Assembly (NCBI GenBank): GCA_963751335.1
Contig: CAVVUB010000001.1
Location: 434,001-498,000 of the forward strand
Reading direction: 5' to 3'
From: Bog-473 sp963751335
GTDB lineage: Bacteria; Actinomycetota; Acidimicrobiia; Acidimicrobiales; RAAP-2
DNA: 64,000 nucleotides
The position numbers were made by a program, and so were the translations under genes. The notes below the pieces were generated by a model. That model saw only the letters and a program-made list of their open reading frames with translations, was not told where the DNA came from and made no database searches. Of the stretch, positions 1 through 9,605 are shown one piece after another (within the stretch, counting starts at the first letter, position 1; the number at the start of each line of letters is the position of its first letter).

Positions 1-227
1 GGCCGTCGTCCTCGGCCAGATCGAGCAGACGAGCCCCGAAGTCCAGGCGGGACTGCTCCCGGTTGGTGAATCGTTGGTACCCGAATGCCTCGATCTGCTG
101 GTAGGTGGGGACGCACCGGCCGCGCCGGTTCCGGGCCGCCACCCTCCGCGACCTGCACTTCCCTCTTCGGCTCCAACTCCGGTGCGGCTTCTGGCGAGGG
201 CTGTGGTTGGGGTTGCGTCTGGGTCAT
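1..227 (-). CDS. hypothetical protein, 3' end outside window
   Basis: An ATG at 225-227 opens a minus-strand frame that runs off the left edge. The first ~40 residues are rich in Gln, Pro and Glu (TQPQPQPQPSPEAAPE) and look disordered. A one-base shift near 105-112 is needed to continue into a more ordered stretch (YQQIEAFGYQRFTNREQ) containing RLDFGARLLDLAED. I do not recognise the family. The gene diverges from the SEDS gene starting at 303, leaving about 75 bases for two promoters. Because the gene is cut by the window edge and carries a suspected frame error, only its existence and direction are supported. Confidence 0.4.
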   Translation of the reverse strand, partial: MTQTQPQPQPSPEAAPELEPKREVQVAEGGGPEPARPVRPHLPADRGIRVPTIHQPGAVPPGLRGSSARSGRGRR

Positions 228-302
228 GTCAAGAGGTGGGCACGAGGCGCGGACTCCCCGGGTGTCACCACCGATCGTACCCCCCACCACTACGATTCGC
301 CC

Positions 303-1687
303 GTGGCGTCACGGACCCGTCGTGCACCTCTTTTGAGTTACCAATTCGGCCCGAAGCCGAAGCGCCGTACAGAGCTGGGATTGCTCCTCTTCGGCTCGCT
401 GCTGGTCGTCGCGCTCTACATCATCGCCGCGCTCGGTCAGAAGTCGAAGATCCCCGACAACATCGGTGCCTTCCTCGGGGTCGTCCTTGGGCTTGGCGCT
501 GATCGCCCACATGGCGAACCGCTGGCTGGCGCCCAACGCCAACGCGGTCATCCTGCCGCTGGCCGCGCTGCTCAACGGCATCGGCTACGTCGATCATCGC
601 CCGCTGGGATCCCGGGCAGGCCCGGGGCCAGGCCGCCTGGGCCGCCCTCGGCGTGATGCTCTACGTGGTCACGCTGCTGGTCGTGCGCTACTCGCGAGAC
701 CTCGAGCGCTACCGCTACCTGCTCCTGCTGCTGGCCGGCATTGCTGCTCGTCGCCCCGCTCTTCTTCTCGCCCATCGGCGGCGCCCGGCTCTGGGTGCAC
801 TACGGGAGCCTGTCCTTCCAACCAGTCGAGTTCTCCAAGATCCTCCTGTGCATCTTCTTCGCGTCCTACTTCGCGGAGAACAAGGAGATGCTCACCATCC
901 CGACGGCCCAGATCGGGAACCGGCTCTATCCTCGACCCCCGGCCCTTGCTGCCGATCCTGGTCGCCTGGGGTGCCGCCATGGCCATCATCGGCCTCGAGG
1001 ACGACATCGGGTTTGCCGCGCTTCTCTTCGTGCTCTTCATCGGCTTGCTCTGGGTGGCCACCGGGCGGGTGGGCTACCTGGTCCTCGGCCTGGTGCTCTT
1101 CGGTGTCGGTGCGTACATCGCGGCCCGCTACTTCGGCCAGGTGCACCTTCGGGTCGAGCAGTGGCAGAACCCCTGGCCGACCGCCGCCAAACCCGGCGAC
1201 AGCCAGCTGGCCCAGGCGCAATACAGCTTGGGTACCGGCGGGGTCGGTGGGACCGGTCTCGGCTTCGACCACTATGCCGGGCTACATCTTCGGGCTGACG
1301 AGCGACATGGTCTTCGCCGCCATCGGGACCGAGATGGGCCTGGTCGGCTGCGCCGCGGTCGTGATGGCCTTCATCTTGCTGGTGGGCTCGGGCTTCCGCA
1401 TCGCCCAGACGGCCCGCACCGACTTCTCCCGCCTCATGGCGACGGGGTTCACTCTCATTCTGGGATTTCAGGCCTTCTTCATCATGGCGGGCGTGGTGCG
1501 GCTATTGCCCTTCACGGGCATCACCCTGCCCTTCGTGGCCTACGGCGGCTCCTCGCTGCTGGCCAACTACATCCTCATCGCCCTCCTGTTGCGGATTTCC
1601 GACGAGGGGGCCCAGGCCCAGGCGCTGATGCTGGCCGCCGGTGAGGCTGCGGCCCCCGGCGAGTCCCCGATGGTGCCGGCCCGCTGA
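303..1687 (+). CDS. SEDS-family peptidoglycan polymerase (FtsW/RodA type), frame broken
   Basis: Integral membrane SEDS protein, expected to polymerise lipid II glycan chains with a partner class B penicillin-binding protein. The GTG at 303 gives a basic N-terminus (ASRTRRAPLLSYQFGPKPKRR) followed by about ten hydrophobic segments, roughly 460 residues in all. Family landmarks are IGLEDDIGFA in place of the usual PDLGTA loop, TSDMVFAAIGTEMGL in place of the usual TDFIFAVIGEE, and the C-terminal PFVAYGGSSLLANY. At least five single-base shifts (near 497, 600, 741, 927 and 1275) split it; those near 497 and 927 are repaired by removing one base. The N-terminal extension resembles the actinobacterial RodA found beside pbpA/pknAB, but no PBP follows here. 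A second, intact SEDS gene lies at 4903-6054. Confidence 0.85.
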
Positions 1688-1845
1688 CCAGGACACCCGC
1701 CCTCCGACCGGCAATCCGGGTTGGGATCGGGGAGCTTGCACGAAATTCGAACACCGGCGTGTTTCACGGGACGAACGATGCCGCATAAGGTCGCTGAGGG
1801 AGACGCAGCGACGACGACCTCGGGCGATTCGAGAAGGGGGGCGGC

Positions 1846-3820
1846 ATGTTTCGACCGGTCCGGCTCTCTCTCTTGGGGTGTGCGCTCGTCCTCCTGGCCG
1901 TCGCGCTTCCCGCCGGTGGCGGGAGCGACCCCGGTGGTCCGGGACAGCCCAGACCTTCGCGCCCGGTGCGCAGGTGGCGGCGGCCAACTGGACCGATATG
2001 CCGAACCTCACGACGACCAGCGCGCCGCCCGGCTCCGACGCGGTCGACAACGCTGTCTCCTGCGTCAACGCCGACTTCTGCATGGCGGTCGGGGCTCCGG
2101 CTGCCCTGACCCTGCCGCCCTTCGCCGAATTCTGGAATGGCGCCACCTGGGCGGAGCTCCCCCTGCCTCCCGTGAACGGTCAAACGGGACCCAAGGTGCA
2201 GCTGGCCGGTGTTTCGTGCGTCACCACGCAGTTCTGCATCGCGGTGGGCAACGTCGTCAGCTCCGGGGTTGAGTCGCCGCTCATCGAGCAGTGGGACGGT
2301 TCGGCCTGGACCGTGGTTCAGGACAGCGGGTCCGACACCACGGCACTCGACGATGTCTCCTGCCTCACCGTCAATTTCTGCATGGCGGTGGGCGGAATCG
2401 GCTTCAGCACCAGCTCGGTCTTCGTCGAGCAATGGAACGGGACCACCTGGGCTCCGACCACGCTGCACGAACCCGGAGACCACGATCGATGCGCTCGGCA
2501 CTGGAATCTCATGCACCACCACCACCTTCTGCATGATCGTCGGCGCCGCCGGGACCACGCAGTCGGGAGGCGCCTACGCAGCCTCCTGGGACGGCACGAC
2601 CTGGACGCCGACCACCACGGCGAACAGTTTCAAGGACGTCATCCTGCATTCCGTGTCGTGCGTGGGAGTGTCGCTCTGCAAGGCCGTCGGCACAGGCGGA
2701 CTGGCCGGGAGCGCATCCGATCGTCGACACGTGGAACGGAGCCGGCTGGACACAAGACACGGTTCCGACCCTTCCGGCGCTGGGCAGGCTCTTCGGGATC
2801 AGCTGCATCAGCACCTCGGCGTGCACCGCGGTAGGAGAGTTCGTCCCGGCCGGGGGTGCCACCGCAACGCTGGTCTTCACCTGGAACGGCCTGGCCTGGA
2901 GTCAACCACCCGATACCCCCGACGAGGCGGGCTCGCCCCAGACCTACTTCACGGACGTGGCTTGCCTCACGAATTGGGCCTGCGTCGCGGTCGGGACGTT
3001 CGAGGCCAGCGACGGCGATCTTCTGCCCTTCAATGCCTCGGCTCCCATCGCCCGGACCGGGCTACCGCACCGTGGCCGCCGATGGCGGGGTCTTCAGCTT
3101 CGGCGCGCCGTTCTTCGGATCGCTCGGCGGGACCCGGCTCAACGCGCCGATCGTCGGCATGGCGACGATCGCCGGCGGGCGACGGCTATTACCTCGTGGC
3201 GTCCGACGGTGGGATCTTCGGCTTCGGGAACGCGCCAGTTCTTCGGGTCCATGGGCGGCATGCCTCTGAACGAGCCGATCGTCGGCATGGCCGTGACCCC
3301 GGACGGCGCCGGGTATTGGCTCGTGGCCGCCGACGGGGGCATCTTCGCCTTCGGCGACGCGCCGTTCTTCGGCTCCATGGGCGGTCAGGCGCTCGAACAA
3401 GCCGATTGTCGGCATCGGGGCGACGCCCAACGGCGACGGCTACTACGAGGTGGCCTCGGACGGCGGCATCTTCACCTTCCCGACCCGGGCGGGCCCCCCT
3501 TCCAGGGCTCGACCGGTTCGATTCAGCTCAACAAGCCGGTCGTAGGCATGTCACTCAACGTGGCGGGGCAGTACTACCTGGTGGCGTCCGACGGCGGCAT
3601 CTTCGCCTTCCCGACGGCGGGCGGTGCCCCCTTCTTCGGCTCGACCGGCTCCATCGAGCTGGCCGAGCCGGTCGTAGGCATGGCTGCGGTCAGCGGTGGC
3701 TACTACCTGACCGCATCGGACGGCGGCATCTTCGCCTTCCCGACGGCGGACGGACCTCCCTTCCTCGGTTCCACGGGTGGGAAGCGACTGGCCCAACCCG
3801 TCGTCGCCATGTCCAACTGA
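1846..3820 (+). CDS. secreted repeat protein: Cys-pair repeats plus six DGGIF repeats
   Basis: Starts at ATG 1846 after a purine-rich GAGAAGGGGGG. The N-terminus (MFRPVRLSLLGCALVLLAVALP, read across) is a signal peptide. The first half carries seven repeats of the form [VI][SA]C-x4-[FLA]C-x-[AI]VG about 45-55 residues apart, each with a W-containing strand (EQWNGTTW). The second half carries six repeats of ~42 residues with core SDGGIFAFG...FFGSMGG...PIVGM, a pattern suggesting propeller blades. The same DGGIF repeats end the S53 peptidase at 12218-15132. Several one-base shifts (near 1930, 2475, 2700, 3055, 3175, 3235, 3400) are needed to read it through. No catalytic motif is visible; a cell-surface or extracellular binding role is inference. 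Confidence 0.75.
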
Positions 3821-3848
3821 ACGCAGACCCGAGGACTCCGGCTCGAGG

Positions 3849-4187
3849 TCAGGGTGTGGAGCCGAGCGCCACCTCGTAGGACCACAGCTCCGACCCGACC
3901 GACACCGGGCCGCCGTGGGGCGACGGACGATCGGCGCCGGCATGGCCATGGGCGAATGCTGGTGAAGAGACCCAGGCCTTGAAGGAATCCTCGTCGCGCC
4001 AGCGGGTCACGACCAGCCATTGTCGACGGTCGTCGGTGGGCCGGAGCAGTTCGAAACCCTCGAAGCCCTCTTGGTCGTCGACCGCGCCGGCACGGGCGGC
4101 GAAGCGCTGCGCCAGCTCGTCGCCTGCCTCCTCTGGCACGGTGATGGCGTTGATCTTGATCACAGTCGGTCTTTCACCAGAAGTCAT
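3849..4187 (-). CDS. MhuD-like heme-degrading monooxygenase (ABM fold)
   Basis: Intact 112-residue protein closely resembling mycobacterial MhuD: VIKINAITVPEEAG, ARAGAVDDQEGFEGFELLRP and DEDSFKAWVSSPAF align along the family. The MhuD residues for heme are present: Asn in KINAI, Trp in FKAW, and a His in AHGHAG at the heme-ligand position, with one extra residue before it. Such enzymes open heme to mycobilin-type products and release iron in the cytoplasm. The ATG at 4187 has GAGGTG just upstream; a GTG eight codons in would give an N-terminus closer to MhuD. It lies convergent with the secreted protein ending at 3820 and about 215 bases below the BFN gene. A general antibiotic-biosynthesis-monooxygenase role remains possible. 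Confidence 0.8.
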   Translation of the reverse strand: MTSGERPTVIKINAITVPEEAGDELAQRFAARAGAVDDQEGFEGFELLRPTDDRRQWLVVTRWRDEDSFKAWVSSPAFAHGHAGADRPSPHGGPVSVGSELWSYEVALGSTP

Positions 4188-4402
4188 GGCACCTCATCGG
4201 GAACTCGGATACAAGACCTCATCATCTCAGGTCCCTCGCTGCGCCTGCCTTCAACAGCGGTCGGTCCCGGAACGGACGACGTCGTGGGTGGTCCGAGCAA
4301 GTGCTCAACATCCCCGACCGGATCGGGGGCCCGGCCTCGCCGCCGGTGCAGGGGCTCGAGTGGCGTGGGCGACTCATCCCGCACGGCCGACCCTGATGAC
4401 GG

Positions 4403-4906
4403 TCAGGGATCGATCTGACCGGATTCGGCCGGGGGCTGCTCGTAAGGGACGACGTCGCCTGACTGCTCGAGCAGGCGCTCGTCGACCAGGATCGGGGCTG
4501 GCACCGGCATCCGAAGCGCCAGCACGATCCCGTCGGAGGGCCGGCAGTCCACCTTCTCGCGCGCCGACGTCGTCATGAGGTCGAGCTCCGCCATCAGATT
4601 CCCTTCCTCGCGCCCGACCAGACGGACGGCGACGACATCGATACGCGCCCGCTGCAACACCTGCGTGAAGAGCTCGTGTGTCATCGGCCGGCGCGACTCC
4701 ATCCGCCGGAGGGCCTGGGCCATGGCCGTGCCTTCGGGCAGACCCACCGGGAAGACCAGCATCCGGCCCGGGTGCTCGGCCTCCACCAGGGTGACGGCCG
4801 GATACTGGGCGGGCAGGTCCAGTGTCACGTCCTCGACATCCATGACCCGAAAGGCCGGGACTGGCGGTGGCACTTCAGCGGCCATCCCCGATCGCAGGTC
4901 GGTCAT
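4403..4906 (-). CDS. bifunctional nuclease (BFN/DUF151) family protein
   Basis: Intact 167-residue protein. It shows the BFN-domain signature: a mid-region LPEGTAMAQAL followed by RRPMTHELF and a run reading VAVRLVGREEGNLMAELDL, then the hallmark CRPSDGIVLALRMPVPAPI near residue 135-153. Family members are small cytoplasmic proteins, some with reported DNase/RNase activity; the role in bacteria is not settled. Its ATG overlaps the rodA stop codon (ATGA), so the two are probably cotranslated. In actinobacteria BFN genes often sit beside MerR regulators, but none is present here. Confidence 0.85.
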   Translation of the reverse strand: MTDLRSGMAAEVPPPVPAFRVMDVEDVTLDLPAQYPAVTLVEAEHPGRMLVFPVGLPEGTAMAQALRRMESRRPMTHELFTQVLQRARIDVVAVRLVGREEGNLMAELDLMTTSAREKVDCRPSDGIVLALRMPVPAPILVDERLLEQSGDVVPYEQPPAESGQIDP

Positions 4907-6054
4907 CTGAACCGCCGGTGGCCGCCCACGCTCAGGGCCAACCCCACGGCGGCGAAGAAGACCAGTACGGCGGTTCCCCCGTAGCTCATGAACGGAAGCG
5001 GGATGCCCGTGATGGGCATGATGCCCATCGTCATCCCGGCGTTCTGGAACACGCTGAAGGCGATGAAGGTGAAGAGCCCGGTGCAGATCAGGCGGCCGAA
5101 GACGTCCCGGGCCACGACGCCGGCGTGCAGGACCCGCCAGGCGATGACGCCCAGGAGGGCGAGCACGGCCGTGCCCCCCACGAAGCCGAGCTGCTCTCCC
5201 ACCGCGGTGAAGATGAAGTCAGTCTGCTGCTCGGGCACGTACCCGAGGTTGGTCTGGGCCCCGTGCCCGATGCCCGAACCGAAGATGCCGCCAGATCCGA
5301 TGGCGTTCTTGGCCTGCTGCGTGTTGTAGACGGCCGACTGCACGTAGGGGTTGGTGCTCTTCTCGTTGGGATTCAGGAATGTGGTCAGGCGAGCAATCTG
5401 ATAGTGGTGCAACAGGCCACCCTCGACCGCAATCAACGCGAAGAGCACGGTGCCGACCAGGAGCATGACGAGGATCCTGATGGGCAGGCCGGCGACGGCC
5501 AGCATGACCAGCAGCACGATGATCATGATCATGGCGGTGCCCAGGTCGGGCTGGAGCAATACCAGGACGATCGGGATCCCGGCCATGATCAGCAGCCGGA
5601 AGACGTCGCGCCAGGCCAGGCCCTCCTCCTCGCGGCGCGCGCAATAGGAGGCCATGGCCAGGATCAGGGCGAGCACGGCGAACTCGGAGGGCTGCAACTG
5701 CAAGGGGCCGACGCTGAACCATCGCGCCGCGCCCTGGGCGCTGCTCCCCACGACGAAGACACCGATCAGCGAGAGGACGATGAGCCAGTAGAGAACCACG
5801 GCCAGAGGTTCGAGCCGCCGGTAGTCGAACAAGGCCAGCACGATCATGGTGATCACACCCAGCACGACGAAGAGACCCTGCTTCTTCAGGAAGGTCTTGG
5901 GGTCGTCCCCCTGGGCGAGCAGCGTGCCCCGGGTCGCGGTGTACACCATGACGACGCCCACGACGGAAACGATCAGCGTCGCGGCGACCAGCACGAAGTC
6001 GAAACGGGGGGCGCGGCGTCGAGCCGCAACTCTGGTGGGGGCGATTGTGGTCAT
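4903..6054 (-). CDS. rodA: rod shape-determining SEDS polymerase RodA
   Basis: Intact ORF of about 383 residues from ATG 6054 (MTTIAPTRVAARRRAPRFD). About ten membrane segments. Diagnostic stretches are GAARWFSVGPLQLQPSEF, LLQPDLGTAMIM with the catalytic Asp, PEQQTDFIFTAVGEQLGF and PLPFMSYGGTAVL. It polymerises lateral-wall peptidoglycan with a class B PBP. A longer start 13 codons upstream is possible but would intrude on the divergent mscS promoter. The spacing to mscS (start 6084) is only 29 bases. The stop overlaps the BFN start. Unlike the SEDS gene at 303-1687, this one has no frame errors. Confidence 0.92.
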   Translation of the reverse strand: MTTIAPTRVAARRRAPRFDFVLVAATLIVSVVGVVMVYTATRGTLLAQGDDPKTFLKKQGLFVVLGVITMIVLALFDYRRLEPLAVVLYWLIVLSLIGVFVVGSSAQGAARWFSVGPLQLQPSEFAVLALILAMASYCARREEEGLAWRDVFRLLIMAGIPIVLVLLQPDLGTAMIMIIVLLVMLAVAGLPIRILVMLLVGTVLFALIAVEGGLLHHYQIARLTTFLNPNEKSTNPYVQSAVYNTQQAKNAIGSGGIFGSGIGHGAQTNLGYVPEQQTDFIFTAVGEQLGFVGGTAVLALLGVIAWRVLHAGVVARDVFGRLICTGLFTFIAFSVFQNAGMTMGIMPITGIPLPFMSYGGTAVLVFFAAVGLALSVGGHRRFR

Positions 6055-6083
6055 GTCGGCGATTCGGGGACAGAATACCGGCC

Positions 6084-7045
6084 GTGACCCCACCCACCCT
6101 GGCGCCGCCCTCTGCCCTGGTGAGCACGTCGCTCCAGGTCGATCAGGGCGGTGGCTGGCTCTACCACCTGCTGGTCAAGCTCGGAGTGAACCCCGACGAA
6201 CGCCTCGACGGTCACGGATCTCATCGTGCGGCCGGTCGAGATCCTGCTCGTGGTCGTGGTCGCGCTCCTGGTCGCCCGCTACGGCTCCAAGGTGATCCGT
6301 CGCTTCCTCGAGCGGGTGGCCGACCAGGCGGCCACCAAGCGCGGCTCGGTGCGGGCCGGGGCCCGGGTCAACACCATGTCGGGTCTCGTGGCCAACGTGT
6401 GGCGGCTGTTCGTCTTCGTCGTGGCCGGCGGGCATCGTGCTCGGGATGTTGGGCATCAACCTCACCCCCTTGCTGGCCAGCGCCACCATCATCGGCGCCA
6501 CCATCGGCTTCGGTGCACAGCAGATCGTGCGCGACTACTTCTCGGGCGTCCTCATGACGATGGAGGACCAGTACAACGTCGGCGACTCCGTCACCGTCGG
6601 TGGTGTCACCGGCGTCGTCGAGGAGGTGACGATGCGCCTCACGCGCTTCCGGGGCGTCGACGGCACCATCTACATCATTCCCAACGGCGACATCCGACTG
6701 GTCGGCAACCTCTCGCGCGGCTGGGCCCGTGCCGTGGTGGACCTGGTTCTGCCCGGGTCATCGGCGGCGGAGCTCGATCAGGTCCGTCAGGTCATCGACG
6801 AGGCGGCGCACCGGGTGGCGGCACTCCCCGAGTTCGTCGGGCACAGCACCGAGCCTCCGCAGCTCGTCGGTCTGCTGAGCGCGGACGCCACCACCATCAC
6901 CCTGCGCGTGATGCTGCACACCATCCCGTCCCAGCGCGACGCGCTCACCCGTGCCCTGCGCGAGGAGTCGGTGGCCGCGCTGGCCGGGGCCCAGTTGTGG
7001 CCCGCCGAGGTTGCGCCCCCGGCGGCGCCCCCGGCCTCGGGCTGA
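6084..7045 (+). CDS. mscS: MscS-family mechanosensitive channel, frame broken
   Basis: GTG at 6084 starts a protein of about 320 residues. The N-terminal part leads to a first hydrophobic segment (RPVEILLVVVVALLVARYG), then a second (WRLFVFVVAG-IVLGMLGINL) and the pore-lining helix LLASATIIGATIGFGAQQIVRDY, the hallmark of the family. The beta domain follows (MEDQYNVGDSVTVGGVTG, IPNGDIRLVGNLSRGW) and then the alpha-beta C-terminal domain. It is expected to open on hypo-osmotic shock. Two single-base shifts, near 6210 and 6430, break it; the second is repaired by dropping one G. It converges with aroE inside a perfect 12-base palindrome at 7040-7051 that contains both stop codons. Confidence 0.88.
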
Positions 7046-7915
7046 TCAGCCTTCGTCGGGAAACGCCGTCTCGGCCGCCTGCCACATCTGCTCGACCGGG
7101 GCCTCGAGGCCGGTCCAGAGCACCAGTTGCGCCGCCGCCTGGTGCACCAGCATGCCGAGGCCGTCGAGCGGCGTGGCGCCCTGGGCCGCTGCCCGCTCCA
7201 GCCACGCCGTCGGGCGCGGCGCATACACCAGGTCGACCGCCACCTGGCCGGCCCGCAGCAGCTCGGGCAGCACGGGCCACGTATGGGTATCGTGCCCGCC
7301 GGTCATGCCCAGCGGGGTCGCGTTCACGACCAGGTCGGCTCGCCGCACCGCGTCGGCCACGTCCCCCCCGACCACAGCGCCGGCGGCACCCGCCAGAGCG
7401 GCCGCCTCCCGCGCCCGGACCGCTGTGCGGTTGAGCACGGCGACCTCGGCCGCCCCGGCGTCGGCCAGGGCGAGGACGACCGCCCTCGCCGCGCCACCGG
7501 CGCCGACCACCAGGCAGCGCCGGGCGGCCGGATCGAAGCCCACGCCACGGGCCAGCGAGTCCACGAACCCCTGCCCGTCGGTGTTGGTGCCCGTGAGCGC
7601 GCCGTCGCGGTTCAGGACGCAGTTCACCGCGCCCAGGCGACTGCGCCACCGCACTCGTGGCGTCCACGAGAGTCGCCACGTCCGCCTTGTGCGGCATGGT
7701 GACCGACAATCCGCGCACGTCGTACCGGCGCACGTCCTCGAGGGCGCGACCGGCCTCGCCCGCGGGGACCTCGAAGGCGAACGACCGCCACCCGGCCAGG
7801 TCCAGCGCCGCGAATGCTGCGTTGTGCAGCACCGGCGAGAGGGAATGGGCGATCGGGCTCCCGATGACACCGACCACGGTGGCCTCGGGGCCAGCCCGGC
7901 CCGAGCCTCCCTCAT
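7046..7915 (-). CDS. aroE: shikimate 5-dehydrogenase AroE, frame broken
   Basis: Reduces 3-dehydroshikimate to shikimate with NADPH. Substrate-domain motifs are GVIGSPIAHSLSPVLHNAAF (shikimate-binding S-x-S) and MPHKADV with the catalytic Lys. The cofactor domain shows LGAVNCV, GTNTDGQG with the catalytic Asp, VVGAGGAARAVV and NRT. The C-terminal LVHQAAAQ motif is complete. The ATG at 7915 is out of phase with the body and needs a one-base correction near 7885; a second shift lies near 7640. Total about 289 residues. It is the last gene of the alaS-ruvX-mltG-aroE set, the order known from mycobacteria. A short tandem repeat separates it from mltG. Confidence 0.9.
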   Translation of the reverse strand: MREARAGLAPRPPWSVSSGARSPIPSRRCCTTQHSRRWTWPGGGRSPSRSPRARPVAPSRTCAGTTCADCRSPCRTRRTWRLSWTPRVRWRSRLGAVNCVLNRDGALTGTNTDGQGFVDSLARGVGFDPAARRCLVVGAGGAARAVVLALADAGAAEVAVLNRTAVRAREAAALAGAAGAVVGGDVADAVRRADLVVNATPLGMTGGHDTHTWPVLPELLRAGQVAVDLVYAPRPTAWLERAAAQGATPLDGLGMLVHQAAAQLVLWTGLEAPVEQMWQAAETAFPDEG

Positions 7916-7917
7916 GG

Positions 7918-7976
7918 TCAACAGGGGCTCAGGCAACCGGGGCTCAGTCAACAGGGCTCAGTCGACAGGGGCTCAC
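7918..7976. repeat. four tandem copies of a ~15-bp unit between mltG and aroE
   Basis: Units TCAACAGGGGCTCAG, GCAACCGGGGCTCAG, TCAACAGGGCTCAG and TCGACAGGGGCTCAC follow one another without spacer. The last unit contains the mltG stop codon (7973-7975) and the first abuts the aroE start region. The pattern suggests replication slippage at an operon junction. The third unit is one base short. Confidence 0.8.
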
Positions 7977-9153
7977 GGGAGTCCACGGGATTTGGCCAGC
8001 CGTTCGTTGGCCAGCTGCTCGGCGAACGTGTCGGAGAAGGCCATCACCCCGTTCTTCTGCACGAGGACGAAGTAGAGCCACCCGCCCGCCGGGGGGTCGA
8101 CCGCGGCCTTCAACGCGGTCTCCGACGGCATGCAGATCGGGGTCGGCGGCAAGCCCGGTGTTGAGGTAGGTGTTGTACGGCGACTCGATTTTGAGATCCT
8201 GGGCGGTCACCGGCCCTCCGTCCTGGCCGATGGCGTACAGCACGGTCGAGTCCATCTGCAACGGCATGCCGTTGGCCAAGCGGTTGTAGATGACCCGGGC
8301 CACCTTCGGCATGTTGATGGCGTAGTAGCCCTCCTTCTCGACGATCGAGGCGGAGATGATCACCTCGTAGGGCGTCAATCCGTGCTTCGCCGCCGAGGCC
8401 GTGCTCAGACCGGCCTCGGTTGCGTCGGCGTCGAAGCGTGTGACCATCTGGCGGACCAGCGTGAGCGTCACTCTCGCCGGGCAGGACCAGGTAGTTCCCC
8501 GTCCCCAGCATGCCTTCGAGGTTGTTCGAACCGGGAGGCGAGAACTCCGAATGCACCGCCCCGCTGTTGGCCGCGGCTGGCGAAGCCACCCTGGGCGTGC
8601 CCGGGAATGGCGTCCACCTGGCTCGCCACCTCGGACAGGGTGAACCCGGGCCGGACGTCGACCGGATAGATGTTCGGGCCGGCGGCCAGGATGGCTCGGA
8701 CCTGCGAGAAGCTCTGGTTCTCGTGCAGGGCGTAGCTGCCCGGAACGGGGTTCGGTCGCACCATGGATGAAGTCCGAGATGCGGAAGGCCAGCGAACTGC
8801 CGATGACGTGGGCCTGGCTCAGCGCATCGACGACGGAGTCCGATCCTTCGCCTTCGTGCACGGTCACGACCACCTGCGCGCCCTTCGGGGCCGAGGGCGT
8901 GTGACTCCAGCTGGTACCAGAGCACGAAGGCCAAGACGAGCACGATGATGACGCCACCGACGCCGGCCACGATGCGCCGGCGACGGCGGACCCGGGCCGA
9001 CCGTGCCGCCTCTGCGCTCGCGCCCGGGTCTGCGGAGCGGCCGGCTCGCCCTCCACGGAGGGCGGTGGAGACATCGGCCGTCGAGCCTCGGCCTCGCCGG
9101 CGTCGCCGGGCGCGGTGCGGCGGCTCCTCGTCGCCGTCGAAGGGTCCCGTCAC
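7973..9153 (-). CDS. mltG: endolytic murein transglycosylase MltG (YceG), frame broken
   Basis: Membrane-anchored lytic transglycosylase that cuts nascent glycan strands. GTG at 9153 overlaps the ruvX stop (CGTGA). A cytoplasmic, charged N-terminal ~65 residues precede one membrane segment (RIVAGVGGVIIVLVLAFVLW). Then come a LysM-like part (VVVTVHEGEGSDSVVDAL) and the catalytic YceG domain, with LTPYEVIISASIVEKEGYY (Glu of IVEKE is the family's catalytic residue), NRLANGMPLQMDSTVLYA and a C-terminal GWLYFVLVQKNGVMAFSDT. About 390 residues. Five or more one-base shifts (near 8890, 8765, 8575, 8470, 8155) break it. Gene order alaS-ruvX-mltG-aroE supports the call. Confidence 0.88.
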
Positions 9154-9605
9154 GAACGGTCCAACCAGGATTGGAGCAGCACCATGGCCGCCGCGCTGTC
9201 GACCACCTTGCGGGCGGCCTTGCCGGTGCGGCCCGCGGCGCGCATGCCGCGCTCCGCCTCCACCGTGGTGAAGCGCTCGTCCGCCGTCTCCACGGTCACC
9301 CCGAGCGGCTGCAGCAGGACACGCAGGGCGTCGGCCTCCTCGAGCGCGGCCTGGGCGGCCGGCCCGGTCTGCCCGGAGAGGCTCAGGGGGAGCCCGACGA
9401 CGACCGTGCCCGCCTCGCACTCGCGGACGGCGGCCACGATGGCCTGGCGGTCGCGCTCGACGTCACCGCTGCGCTCGATCGTGCCCCACGGGCTGGCCAG
9501 GGTCCGACCGCTGTCGCTGTAGGCGACGCCGATGCGCCGGGCTCCGAGGTCGATGGCCGCCACCCGCCCGCGCGGCTTGCCGGACTCGTCCGCGCTCCCG
9601 CTCAC
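9150..9605 (-). CDS. ruvX: Holliday junction resolvase-like RuvX (YqgF)
   Basis: Intact protein of 151 residues from GTG 9605, which overlaps the alaS stop. RNase H-like fold motifs are VAAIDLGARRIGVAYSD (first Asp), VVVGLPLSLSGQTGPAAQ, DERFTTVEAERGMRAAG and VVDSAAAMVLLQSWLD (last Asp). YqgF proteins take part in 16S rRNA 5'-end maturation in E. coli and resemble resolvases. It reads without errors between two broken neighbours. Confidence 0.93.
   Translation of the reverse strand: MSGSADESGKPRGRVAAIDLGARRIGVAYSDSGRTLASPWGTIERSGDVERDRQAIVAAVRECEAGTVVVGLPLSLSGQTGPAAQAALEEADALRVLLQPLGVTVETADERFTTVEAERGMRAAGRTGKAARKVVDSAAAMVLLQSWLDRS

Noticed and set aside
4184..4384. 66-codon minus-strand frame just before the MhuD-like gene, stop overlapping its start
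   Set aside because: No recognisable motif or good ribosome site; composition like intergenic GC-rich DNA. Could be a leader but not supportable.
4867..6087. 406-codon plus-strand open frame antisense to rodA
   Set aside because: Rich in His, Asp and Gln as expected for the complement of a GC-rich membrane-protein gene; rodA on the other strand has clear family motifs.
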